Shown here: positions 1 to 6,099 of the stretch, piece by piece
How the letters are laid out: the number at the start of each line of letters is the position of its first letter
Numbering within the stretch: the first letter of the stretch is position 1
Assembly (NCBI GenBank): GCA_900768695.1
Contig: CAAGDY010000226.1
Coordinates: forward strand, 1-7,049
DNA from: an uncultured Anaerovibrio sp.
GTDB lineage: Bacteria > Bacillota > Negativicutes > Selenomonadales > Selenomonadaceae
Direction: 5' to 3'
Length of the DNA stretch: 7,049 bases
Made by a program: the position numbers and the translations under genes
Notes under the pieces: generated by a model
Seen by the model: only the letters and a program-made list of their open reading frames with translations
Databases searched by the model: none
Told to the model about the DNA's origin: nothing

Positions 1-936
1 ACAAAGTCCAAATATGGCTTTGATGCCATCAGTGCACAGATCACCTGTTCCATTCATGAGCAGTCCCCGGACATTGCGATGGGCGTGGATGCAGCCGCTG
101 ACGGCTCCAAGGATGTGGGTGCCGGCGATCAGGGCATGATGTTCGGTTACGCCTGTAATGAGACGCCTGAGCTGATGCCGCTGCCGATCACGCTGGCCCA
201 TGCTCTGACCTGCCGTCTGACAGAAGTACGAAAGTCCGGTATGCTGGCTTACCTGCGCCCGGATGGAAAGGCGCAGGTCACCGTGGAGTATGAGGACGGC
301 GTGCCGGTCCGGGTGGATACGGTGGTAGTTTCTGCCCAGCACGAGCCGGATGTTGATATGAGCGTTTTGCGCAAGGATATTTTGGAGCAGGTCGTGTCCC
401 CGGTCATTGATGCTAAGCTGTTGGACGAAAACACGAAATACTACATCAATCCGACGGGACGCTTTGTGCTGGGAGGCCCCGCCGCGGATACCGGCCTGAC
501 CGGAAGAAAGATCATCTGCGATACCTACGGCGGTATTGGGCATCACGGAGGCGGAGCGTTTTCCGGCAAGGATGCCACGAAGGTGGATCGGAGCGCCGCC
601 TACATGGCCCGCCATATTGCCAAGACTGCGGTGGCCGCTGGTGCGGCTGAAAAGCTGGAGATCCAGCTGGGGTATGCCATTGGCGTCTCTGAGCCGGTCT
701 CCATTTCTGTGGATACCTTTGGGACAGGCCGGCTGCCGGATGACGTACTGTGTGACTGGGTCGACAATTGCTTTGACCTTCGTCCCGGCGCCATCATCCA
801 ATACTTGAAACTGGACAGCCCAATTTTTGCCCATACCACCAACTACGGACACTTCGGGAGAAACGGATTCCCGTGGGAGCAGATCAACGAGACTGCCGCA
901 GAGGCCTTGAAAATAAGGATGGCGGATCGTGCGTAA
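1..936 (+). CDS. metK: S-adenosylmethionine synthetase (methionine adenosyltransferase), 5' end cut by window edge
   Basis: It makes S-adenosylmethionine from methionine and ATP in the cytoplasm, as a tetramer in known members. Reading frame 1 is open from the first base, giving 311 visible residues; roughly 85-90 N-terminal residues lie outside the window, judged from a usual length near 390. Seen in the sequence: YGFDA near the left edge, QSPDIAMGVD, the GAGDQG motif (fragment residues about 40-45) followed by MMFGYACNET, INPTGRF (about 149-155), TGRKIICDTYGG, and the glycine-rich phosphate-binding loop GGGAFSGKD (about 183-191) followed by KVDRSAAY. The end (YGHFGRNGFPWE) matches the family C-terminus, so the 3' end is complete at TAA 934-936. 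The ATG at 79 is internal, not a start. Any SAM-responsive leader would be upstream and is not visible. Confidence 0.98.
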   Translation, partial: TKSKYGFDAISAQITCSIHEQSPDIAMGVDAAADGSKDVGAGDQGMMFGYACNETPELMPLPITLAHALTCRLTEVRKSGMLAYLRPDGKAQVTVEYEDGVPVRVDTVVVSAQHEPDVDMSVLRKDILEQVVSPVIDAKLLDENTKYYINPTGRFVLGGPAADTGLTGRKIICDTYGGIGHHGGGAFSGKDATKVDRSAAYMARHIAKTAVAAGAAEKLEIQLGYAIGVSEPVSISVDTFGTGRLPDDVLCDWVDNCFDLRPGAIIQYLKLDSPIFAHTTNYGHFGRNGFPWEQINETAAEALKIRMADRA

Positions 937-964
937 GCAAAATGCCTGCAGAAGCGGGGGCAGT

Positions 965-1168
965 ATGGAAGAATTTATCGTGCTGTTTATGAAACTGAGC
1001 ATTGCGTTTGCAATCATCGTTGGCATATTGCTGCTTGGAATCGCTGCGTTTTTGTTTTTGCATCCTGCTGCCGTTGGAGAGGTCATCCGCATTGGAATAG
1101 CTTTTTTGTGTTTGGTCAGTGGTATCTGGATCATTGGTTCTCTGCTGGTTGGCATATTTCAAAAATAG
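965..1168 (+). CDS. Small two-helix membrane protein, function unknown
   Basis: This is a 67-residue protein that I do not recognise. It has two hydrophobic segments, about residues 10-33 (rich in I, L, A, F) and 42-64, joined by a short HPAAVGE loop, and ends in QK; a small integral membrane hairpin is the likely form. I chose ATG 965 because a purine-rich GCGGGGGC stretch lies just upstream and because the alternative in-frame start at 929 would overlap metK and add 12 polar residues (RKQNACRSGG) before the first helix. It begins 28 nt after the metK stop and ends 36 nt before the next gene, so it may be co-transcribed with both. No catalytic or binding motif is visible. It could be a non-coding stretch with chance hydrophobicity, but the clean bipartite helix pattern argues for a gene. 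Confidence 0.6.
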   Translation: MEEFIVLFMKLSIAFAIIVGILLLGIAAFLFLHPAAVGEVIRIGIAFLCLVSGIWIIGSLLVGIFQK

Positions 1169-1190
1169 GAATACGGAGAATCTTAGATAC

Positions 1191-1196
1191 GAGAGG
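1191..1196 (+). promoter_or_regulatory. Ribosome binding site deciding a GTG start
   Basis: GAGAGG lies 8 nt before the GTG at 1205. It supports GTG as the true start of the DUF2229-type gene; the next in-frame ATG is inside the conserved IGIPRAM motif and would cut it. Confidence 0.65.
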
Positions 1197-1204
1197 TAAG
1201 CAAC

Positions 1205-2137
1205 GTGAAAAAAACGGATCCAATAACAATAGGCATTCCCAGAGCTATGCTGTACTACCGGTATGGCACGCTCTGGCAGTCATTCTTTGATGGATTAGGC
1301 ATCCGGACAGTAGACAGTGGTCCGAGCAGCCGAAAAATTCTGGAAAAAGGGATGACACTTGCCGCTGACGAGGCTTGCCTGTCCTTGAAACTATTTCTCG
1401 GGCATGTCAATGAGTTGATTGGCGCCTGTGATTATATTCTGATACCCCGAATCAGCAATTTCGGGCGGAACCGAAATATGTGTGTTCGGTTTGAGGCATT
1501 GTACGATTTGACCTGCAATACATTTCGCAGGACAGGCCAAAAATTTCTTGCCTATAATGTAAACATTCTGACCGGTCAGGATGAGAAAGATGCATTGCTG
1601 GACTTGGGGCAGTCACTGGGGTATTCGGCCAAAGCGGTGAAAAAAGCTTACGAGGAAGCAAAAAAAGAGGAACACCGGAAGTGGCGTGAGAGAGTCCGCA
1701 CAGAAGAACAGCTCTACAAGTTAGAAGAACTGAAAATTCTGATCGTGGCTCACAGCTACATCATAGAGGACTCCTACATAGGAAAGCCTGTGGTGGATTC
1801 CCTGAAAAGCTTTGGTGCTGTCCCCATCCGTGCGGATCTGGTTGACCGTGACGCCGCGCTGAAGCACAGCGTAGAATTATCACCCACCTGCAAGTGGGAG
1901 GTCAATCGGGAACTGATTGGCAGTGTTGCCCTTCATCAAAAAAAGGTAGACGGAATCATCCTGCTCAGTGCATTCCCCTGTGGACCGGACGCCATGGTAA
2001 ATGAGTTGCTGACCAGGAGGCTAAGCGGTACCCCACTTCTCAATCTGGTGTTGGATGAGCAAAGCGGCGTTGCGGGAATTGAAACACGGCTGGAGAGCTT
2101 TGTGGACATCATTCGATTCAAAAAGGGGACGTTGTAA
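1205..2137 (+). CDS. DUF2229-family acyl-CoA dehydratase/activase-related protein (first gene of split set)
   Basis: This 310-residue protein begins at GTG. The N-terminal half matches the DUF2229 pattern: IGIPRAMLYY (9-18), a W-x2-FF-x-GLG segment (24-32), EKGM..AADEACLSLKL (47-63, with Cys58) and GHV..LIG..DYILIPR (66-82). Residues about 145-175 are charged and probably helical. The C-terminal half resembles the HgdB-like fold: SPTCKWEVNRELI (226-238), LLSAFPCGPDAM (253-264, with Cys259), then LDEQSGVAGIETRLESF (283-299). Cys58, 75, 93, 104, 229 and 259 are potential Fe-S ligands. In the family this module usually sits inside a much longer fused activase; here it is a separate gene. It overlaps the next gene by 1 nt (TAATG), so translation is probably coupled. 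The inferred role is one subunit of an Fe-S acceptor for the ATPase encoded at 3207; the substrate is unknown. Confidence 0.85.
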   Translation: MKKTDPITIGIPRAMLYYRYGTLWQSFFDGLGIRTVDSGPSSRKILEKGMTLAADEACLSLKLFLGHVNELIGACDYILIPRISNFGRNRNMCVRFEALYDLTCNTFRRTGQKFLAYNVNILTGQDEKDALLDLGQSLGYSAKAVKKAYEEAKKEEHRKWRERVRTEEQLYKLEELKILIVAHSYIIEDSYIGKPVVDSLKSFGAVPIRADLVDRDAALKHSVELSPTCKWEVNRELIGSVALHQKKVDGIILLSAFPCGPDAMVNELLTRRLSGTPLLNLVLDEQSGVAGIETRLESFVDIIRFKKGTL

Positions 2138-3210
2138 TGGAACCCGTCAAAAAAATAGCGTTTCCCAGATACGCGGAGTATAACTGCGCTATCCGATACC
2201 TGGTAGAGCATGGGCTGAACGCAGACTATATCCTTCAGCCCGTGCTCACCCGGCATACTGAGGAGATGGGTGCCAAGTATAGCCCGGATTTCGTCTGTAC
2301 GCCTTTCAAAACGACGCTCGGCAGTATGATCGAGGCCCTGGAGGCCGGTGCGGATACGCTGGTCATGACCCATGGCCTGTGCCGCCTGGGATACTATGGA
2401 GAATTGCAGGAGCAGATTCTGCGAGACCTGGGCTACGAGTTTGATTTTGTAAATCTGTCGACCTACAACACAGGGAAGAAGAAAGACTGGCTTCGTATGG
2501 TGCGGCGGCTTGATCCCAAGGTCAGTACTGTAAAGCTGGCAGCAGCTGCGGTGGAAGCGGCGCGGATGGCAGAGTTCGTGGATAAAATTACGGCGGAGTA
2601 TTATCAAAACTGCGGCTTTGAGTTGACAAAAGGCACTTATAAAAGAGCCTATCGTAAATTTCTTGCTTCTATGTATGCCGCAAATTCCAAGAGTGATATT
2701 GACTCCGCTTACCGCCAGGTCCGGCAGGAATTTCAAGAGATTCCACTGGACAAGCCGGTCCGCCCCCTGAGAGTTGGGATCGTAGGCGAGTTCTATACTG
2801 CTATGGATGCGTTTTCCAATCTGGAGGTTGAGCAAAAGCTGGCGGACATGGGTGTGGAGGTACACCGCTGGCTGACGGTCACCAACCGCTTCTTCCATTA
2901 CAGTGGTGAGAAAAATCTGAATGTCAAAATTCGGGACCTGTGTACATATGAGATGGGACCGACCTCCACAGCAAATATCTGGTGCGCCAGAGATTACGCG
3001 GAGAGAGGGTTTGACGGCCTCCTCCACATCAAATCAGCCAACTGCACCCCAGAAATCGACGTAATGCCGGTGCTGCAGAATATCAGTGCCGACTATAATC
3101 TGCCTACGTTGTATCTGACTTATGATTCCCAGACAAGTGATGTTGGACTGATGACACGGCTGGAGGCTTTTTACGATATGATCCAAAGGAAAAGGAGTGC
3201 GGCATCGTGA
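2137..3210 (+). CDS. HgdB-like 2-hydroxyacyl-CoA dehydratase / CoA-protein-activase-type subunit (second gene of split set)
   Basis: This 357-residue protein starts at ATG in TAATG, with GGGG (2125-2128) as ribosome binding site. Its layout parallels the C-terminal third of fused dehydratase/activase proteins: FVCTPFKTTLGSMIEAL (52-68, Cys54), MTHGLCRLGYYGELQ (77-91, Cys82, equivalent to the GxCRxxxY motif of the family), a helical middle with KRAYRKF, then RVGIVGEFYTAMDAFSN (212-228), a variable segment, ANCTPEIDVMPVLQNIS (301-317, Cys303) and YDSQTSDVGLMTRLEAF (329-345). Cys54, 82 and 303 are the best Fe-S ligand candidates. The usual acidic DE at the DEQ-type motif reads DS here. The gene overlaps the activase by 4 nt (GTGA). 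Its final 33 residues match those of the preceding gene at 14 positions, which fits a heterodimer such as HgdA/HgdB, though that is inference. Physiological substrate unknown. Confidence 0.85.
   Translation: MEPVKKIAFPRYAEYNCAIRYLVEHGLNADYILQPVLTRHTEEMGAKYSPDFVCTPFKTTLGSMIEALEAGADTLVMTHGLCRLGYYGELQEQILRDLGYEFDFVNLSTYNTGKKKDWLRMVRRLDPKVSTVKLAAAAVEAARMAEFVDKITAEYYQNCGFELTKGTYKRAYRKFLASMYAANSKSDIDSAYRQVRQEFQEIPLDKPVRPLRVGIVGEFYTAMDAFSNLEVEQKLADMGVEVHRWLTVTNRFFHYSGEKNLNVKIRDLCTYEMGPTSTANIWCARDYAERGFDGLLHIKSANCTPEIDVMPVLQNISADYNLPTLYLTYDSQTSDVGLMTRLEAFYDMIQRKRSAAS
3191..3197 (+). promoter_or_regulatory. Ribosome binding site deciding a GTG start
   Basis: AAAGGAG lies 9 nt before GTG 3207, inside the end of the preceding gene. 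The start and stop codons overlap as GTGA, which indicates coupled translation and supports GTG rather than a later ATG. Confidence 0.75.
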
Positions 3211-4169
3211 AGCAAGCATACCTTGGAGTGGATGTGGGGTCAATTTCCACCAAAGGCGTCATCTTAGATGGAAATAATCAGATTCTAAGCAGCTCGTATA
3301 TCTGGACGGAAGGCAATCCCATTGGCGCGGTCAAGACGCTGATTGCACTATTGGAGCAGGAATTTAATCGGGACACCTATCAAATCGTCGCCACCGGCGT
3401 TACAGGCAGTGCCAGGAAGCTGGTGGGAGCCATTTTAGGCGCCACAATCGTTAAGAATGAGATCACAGCCCATGCGGTGGGCACGACGACATTCTATCCA
3501 GATGTGCATACGATTTTGGAAATCGGCGGCCAGGACTCGAAAATCATCTTGGTGGAAAACGGCGTTGCGGTGGACTACGCAATGAATACCCTTTGCGCAG
3601 CAGGCACGGGCGCTTTCCTGTCCAGCCAAGCCAAGCGATTGGGTATTGAGGTGGAAGACATCGGGGCTTACGCACTAAAGTCTCAGCATCCGACACCGAT
3701 TGCAGCTCGGTGTACAGTCTTTGCGGAATCCGATTTGGTCCATAAGATCCAGATGGGACATCCCCGCGAGGACATCATTGCAGGTGTCTGCAACGCGGTG
3801 GTGGCTAACTACCTGAATAATGTAGGAAAGGGAAAAAAGATCGCATCTCCGGTGGTGTTCCAGGGCGGAGTCAGTAAGAACGCAGGCGTAGTGGCCGCCT
3901 TTGAACGCGCCTTAAACTGTAAGGTGACGGTAGATCCCAACGGACATCTGATGGGCGCCATCGGCGCAGCAATTCTGGCGAGGAATGGGAAGGCCCGGAA
4001 AGAGTTTGATTTTTCCATGGAAGATATGGACTTCTATACAAGAGAAATCAATTGCGGACGATGCCCAAATAATTGCGAAGTAATCTGTGTTTACCGGAAT
4101 GGAAGCCTTATAGACGCCTGGGGAAACCGCTGTGAGCGCGGTACGGTGACGCAGTCGTCTCCAGGATGA
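3207..4169 (+). CDS. BadF/BadG/BcrA/HgdC-type ATPase, acyl-CoA dehydratase activase with C-terminal Cys cluster
   Basis: ASKHA-fold ATPase that in characterised relatives uses ATP hydrolysis to push an electron from ferredoxin or flavodoxin into a dehydratase or reductase Fe-S cluster. Seen in the 320 residues: phosphate-1 motif GVDVGSISTKG (7-17), ATGVTGSARK (62-71), NEITAHA (84-90), phosphate-2 motif EIGGQDSKI (105-113), CAAGTGAF (Cys130), ARCTVFAESD (Cys169) and the adenosine motif GGVSKNAGV (220-228). Cys130 and Cys169 are 39 residues apart, the same spacing as the two ligands of the dimer-bridging [4Fe-4S] cluster in Acidaminococcus HgdC (Cys127, Cys166). Unlike HgdC (about 260 residues) it has a tail of about 55 residues with Cys283, 286, 290, 294 and 309, ending GNRCERG, an element that in fused proteins links the ATPase to DUF2229. 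It is the last gene of the set and is followed by a hairpin. The biochemical class is secure; the partner and substrate are inferred. Confidence 0.93.
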   Translation: MKQAYLGVDVGSISTKGVILDGNNQILSSSYIWTEGNPIGAVKTLIALLEQEFNRDTYQIVATGVTGSARKLVGAILGATIVKNEITAHAVGTTTFYPDVHTILEIGGQDSKIILVENGVAVDYAMNTLCAAGTGAFLSSQAKRLGIEVEDIGAYALKSQHPTPIAARCTVFAESDLVHKIQMGHPREDIIAGVCNAVVANYLNNVGKGKKIASPVVFQGGVSKNAGVVAAFERALNCKVTVDPNGHLMGAIGAAILARNGKARKEFDFSMEDMDFYTREINCGRCPNNCEVICVYRNGSLIDAWGNRCERGTVTQSSPG

Positions 4170-4201
4170 AAGAAAAGATTCACATGTTCGCTGCGTCCAC
4201 A

Positions 4202-4243
4202 AAAGGGCAGCGGTCTTGTCCTCCTTCAAGACCGCTGCCCTTT
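4202..4243. terminator. Strong hairpin between convergent genes, probable bidirectional terminator
   Basis: A perfect 17-bp inverted repeat has arms at 4202-4218 and 4227-4243 and an 8-nt loop, TCCTCCTT. It lies 32 nt after the activase stop and 22 nt beyond the hydrolase stop on the other strand. Each strand has only a short T run after the stem (TTT then AATC on +, TTTT then GTGG on -), so intrinsic termination may be incomplete and the stem may also protect 3' ends. The loop on the + strand resembles the anti-Shine-Dalgarno end of 16S rRNA; its complement reads AAGGAGGA. Confidence 0.85.
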
Positions 4244-4265
4244 AATCTGCTTTCCACAGGCTCAT

Positions 4266-5288
4266 TCAAGAATCTTGGCTTTCAGTTTTGGATTCATGTT
4301 TTTCAGCCCCTCCTGAGCAATCAAATTGCCGCCAAAAATCCTTGACCACCGTTTCATAGCCTTCTTTATCAGTGTAGTAGCTCATGCCGTGATCCGCGCC
4401 AGGAACGATGAACAGTTTCTTCGGCGAAGCACAGGCATTGTAATTCTCATAGGTCATTTCAAGGGGAACAAAATGGTCATCAGCTCCATGTATCAGCATG
4501 ACAGGAATGGGACAATTCCGTAAGGCGTCAACAGTGGACTCGGCGGCTGCATCCGTCTGCGTTTTCCTTTCATAGATCGTGTCCGCCATAATGCCGCGAA
4601 GTCCAAATGAAATGTGCAAATTCTTTTTCGCAACGTGCTTCCAAATGGCATGTGGAGAAGTGAATCCGCAATCGCCAATAATGCCATGGACATTGTCCGG
4701 CAGCGCAAGATCCGCCGCCATCAGCACGGTCGTCGCACCCATAGATACGCCACAAAGATAAATTGGGAGCTCGTTGCCGCAGCGATTGGTGACCCAATTG
4801 ACCCAATCCAGGCAATCGAAGCGCTCAATCGGGCCGAACCCAATATAATCGCCGCCACTGTTGCCCTGGCCACGCTGCTCTGCATACAGTACGCTGCAGT
4901 CGCTTCTTTCCCAGAAATCGGATATCATTCCAAAGTCCTTATACCAATTGGACCGCCAGCCGTGCATGGCAATAATGATCCGTTTTGCATTTTCACAGGG
5001 TATCCAATGCCCAATCAACGAAATCCCATCATGGCCGACAATTTCCACCGTTTCATTGTCTTTTTCCGCCAGCCTTTTGGCAGATTTATGAAGTTCTTCC
5101 AGGAATGCATTGCTGGATTCAGTGCCGGAAATCAAATTGCCTGCTTTTTTGAATGTTTTTGGCTCTTCACGATCCAGTGCAACCCTGGTCAAATAGTGTG
5201 TTGTCATATATGCCGCGAGAGATGCAGCGGCAGTTGCCGCAAACGCAATCCCTGATACCTCCAGAATTTTTTTGGTATTTTTATTCAT
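4266..5288 (-). CDS. Membrane-anchored alpha/beta hydrolase (serine hydrolase)
   Basis: This 340-residue protein has an N-terminal hydrophobic helix (about 9-29, after MNKNTKK), probably an uncleaved signal anchor, so the catalytic domain may be extracytoplasmic. The core fold is clear: VEIVGHDGISLIGHWIP strands (81-97), oxyanion segment MHGWRS (108-113), AEQRGQGNSGG (136-146), nucleophile elbow GVSMG with Ser182, acid in HGADDHFVP (Asp271) and catalytic His300 in GADHGMS. It resembles esterase/lipase-like or peptidase-like hydrolases of unknown substrate common in Clostridia. The C-terminus is hydrophilic (GGAEKHESKTESQDS). I chose ATG 5288 because GGAAGGA is 9 nt upstream; ATG 5297 directly abuts that site and TTG 5306 overlaps it. 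It lies 106 nt downstream of a membrane protein gene on the same strand and faces the + strand activase set. No direct link to CoA chemistry is visible. Confidence 0.9.
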   Translation of the reverse strand: MNKNTKKILEVSGIAFAATAAASLAAYMTTHYLTRVALDREEPKTFKKAGNLISGTESSNAFLEELHKSAKRLAEKDNETVEIVGHDGISLIGHWIPCENAKRIIIAMHGWRSNWYKDFGMISDFWERSDCSVLYAEQRGQGNSGGDYIGFGPIERFDCLDWVNWVTNRCGNELPIYLCGVSMGATTVLMAADLALPDNVHGIIGDCGFTSPHAIWKHVAKKNLHISFGLRGIMADTIYERKTQTDAAAESTVDALRNCPIPVMLIHGADDHFVPLEMTYENYNACASPKKLFIVPGADHGMSYYTDKEGYETVVKDFWRQFDCSGGAEKHESKTESQDS

Positions 5289-5297
5289 ACGAAGCAT

Positions 5298-5304
5298 TCC
5301 TTCC
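5298..5304 (-). promoter_or_regulatory. Ribosome binding site deciding the hydrolase start
   Basis: GGAAGGA on the minus strand sits 9 nt before ATG 5288. The same bases leave no spacer for ATG 5297 and lie inside the reading frame that would begin at TTG 5306, so 5288 is preferred. Confidence 0.7.
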
Positions 5305-5317
5305 AAATTAAAGTTCT

Positions 5318-5347
5318 ATTATTACAGAGATTTGACTTTTTCCTCAG
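5318..5347 (-). promoter_or_regulatory. Weak candidate promoter for the hydrolase gene
   Basis: On the minus strand AATAAT (5323-5318) matches 5 of 6 bases of a sigma-70-type -10 box, and CTGAGG (5347-5342) matches 3 of 6 of the -35 box, with 18 nt between. The 106-nt gap leaves room for a separate promoter, but the -35 match is poor and read-through from upstream is equally possible. Confidence 0.2.
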
Positions 5348-5394
5348 CATAAAACCACTTAACTACGGCAGGGATACAACATTGTGCAGGGCGT

Positions 5395-6066
5395 TCACGA
5401 TATGTCCCCTAAAAAAACGACCTCACTCAAGGCTGCTTGCCCGGCGTACATGTATTCTAATTGGATCTCCTTTCGCTGGAGGAGCCAGCAATCAACAGCC
5501 TCCCACGCCGCAACCCATCCGGCAATACTCAAAAGCTCCATAAACACCGGATTGGATGATGCTAATTCCAGTGCAAAGTAAATGGCCAGCAGTATCGCAC
5601 CGAATACGGCCAAACAGATTGTTTTGAAAAGATTGATCCGCAGATCCTCTTCTTTGTCGCGAAAGGTATACATGTAGTGTTCCTGTATAACAGCTCGAAC
5701 TTCCTCCTGCGTTTGGAGGTCAGGTATGTTTCCTCGAAAACAGAGCCTGACAGGATGAATAAGCGGTATTGTATATAGCTTTGAGTCAACTAAATCATAA
5801 ATATCGTTGTTCAAATCACGCTGTTTTTCAAATGTCAGAGGATTAAACAACTCTACGCCGTCATAAAGGTTGATATCAATTTGAGCTTTCCCATCCGCAC
5901 AAAGATATTCATCCGCTGTCCTTTCCTCGGCTGTAGGCATTGCCTTATCAAGTCTTTTCATGTCTGACAATAAATGGCTTGCACCGCTCATGGCTGTCTG
6001 TTGGCGTGACAACAGGTGCATTCTTCGGAATTGAGCTTTTTGCCGTGCTGCTTTTCCTGCAAACAT
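5395..6066 (-). CDS. Conserved-looking membrane protein with two C-terminal helices, function unknown
   Basis: I do not recognise a named family. The 223-residue product has a hydrophilic N-terminal domain rich in acidic residues (about 38-145; AMPTAEERTADEYLC, DINLYDGVELFNP, YTFRDKEEDLRINL) and two hydrophobic helices, about 147-168 and 174-195, then an amphipathic tail (LLQRKEIQLEYMYAGQ). The expected topology is a cytoplasmic sensor-like or scaffold domain tethered to the membrane. The start is uncertain: ATG 6066 has AGGAGA 14 nt upstream, longer than usual; ATG 5961 (MKRLDKAM) begins where the sequence looks well ordered but has no obvious ribosome site. It starts 33 nt after the stop of the fused activase and probably shares its transcript. 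Confidence 0.75.
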   Translation of the reverse strand: MFAGKAARQKAQFRRMHLLSRQQTAMSGASHLLSDMKRLDKAMPTAEERTADEYLCADGKAQIDINLYDGVELFNPLTFEKQRDLNNDIYDLVDSKLYTIPLIHPVRLCFRGNIPDLQTQEEVRAVIQEHYMYTFRDKEEDLRINLFKTICLAVFGAILLAIYFALELASSNPVFMELLSIAGWVAAWEAVDCWLLQRKEIQLEYMYAGQAALSEVVFLGDIS

Positions 6067-6080
6067 TTGAATTCACCGAC

Positions 6081-6086
6081 TCTCCT
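6081..6086 (-). promoter_or_regulatory. Ribosome binding site with long spacer
   Basis: AGGAGA on the minus strand is 14 nt from ATG 6066. The only in-frame codon at standard spacing is ATT 6072, preceded by a TGA, so either the spacing is long or an ATT start is used. Confidence 0.4.
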
Positions 6087-6099
6087 TTCATACGAATTG

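Noticed and set aside
79..81. ATG as start of metK
   Set aside because: The frame is open upstream and encodes conserved MetK sequence (YGFDA, QSPDIA), so this is an internal methionine.
929..964. Upstream start for the small membrane protein
   Set aside because: It overlaps metK, adds a polar stretch before the first helix and has no good ribosome site; 965 has a G-rich stretch upstream.
1108..1290. 60-codon open frame bridging the small gene and the DUF2229 gene
   Set aside because: It overlaps both better-supported genes out of frame and lacks a ribosome site.
1936..3027. Long open frame of 363 codons on the minus strand
   Set aside because: It lies entirely antisense to the DUF2229 and HgdB-like genes, whose motifs, overlaps and ribosome sites are convincing; the antisense product shows no recognisable domain.
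4614..5255. 213-codon open frame on the + strand
   Set aside because: It is antisense to the alpha/beta hydrolase, which has a full catalytic triad. The antisense translation has no coherent motif.
5332..5355. Forward-strand TTGACT as a -35 box
   Set aside because: No -10-like hexamer is found at 16-18 nt; the TAAAAC downstream is only 12 nt away, and no + strand gene follows.
5376..5385. Short palindrome ACAACATTGT after the two-helix gene
   Set aside because: A stem of 4 bp with no T run is too weak for a terminator or operator claim.
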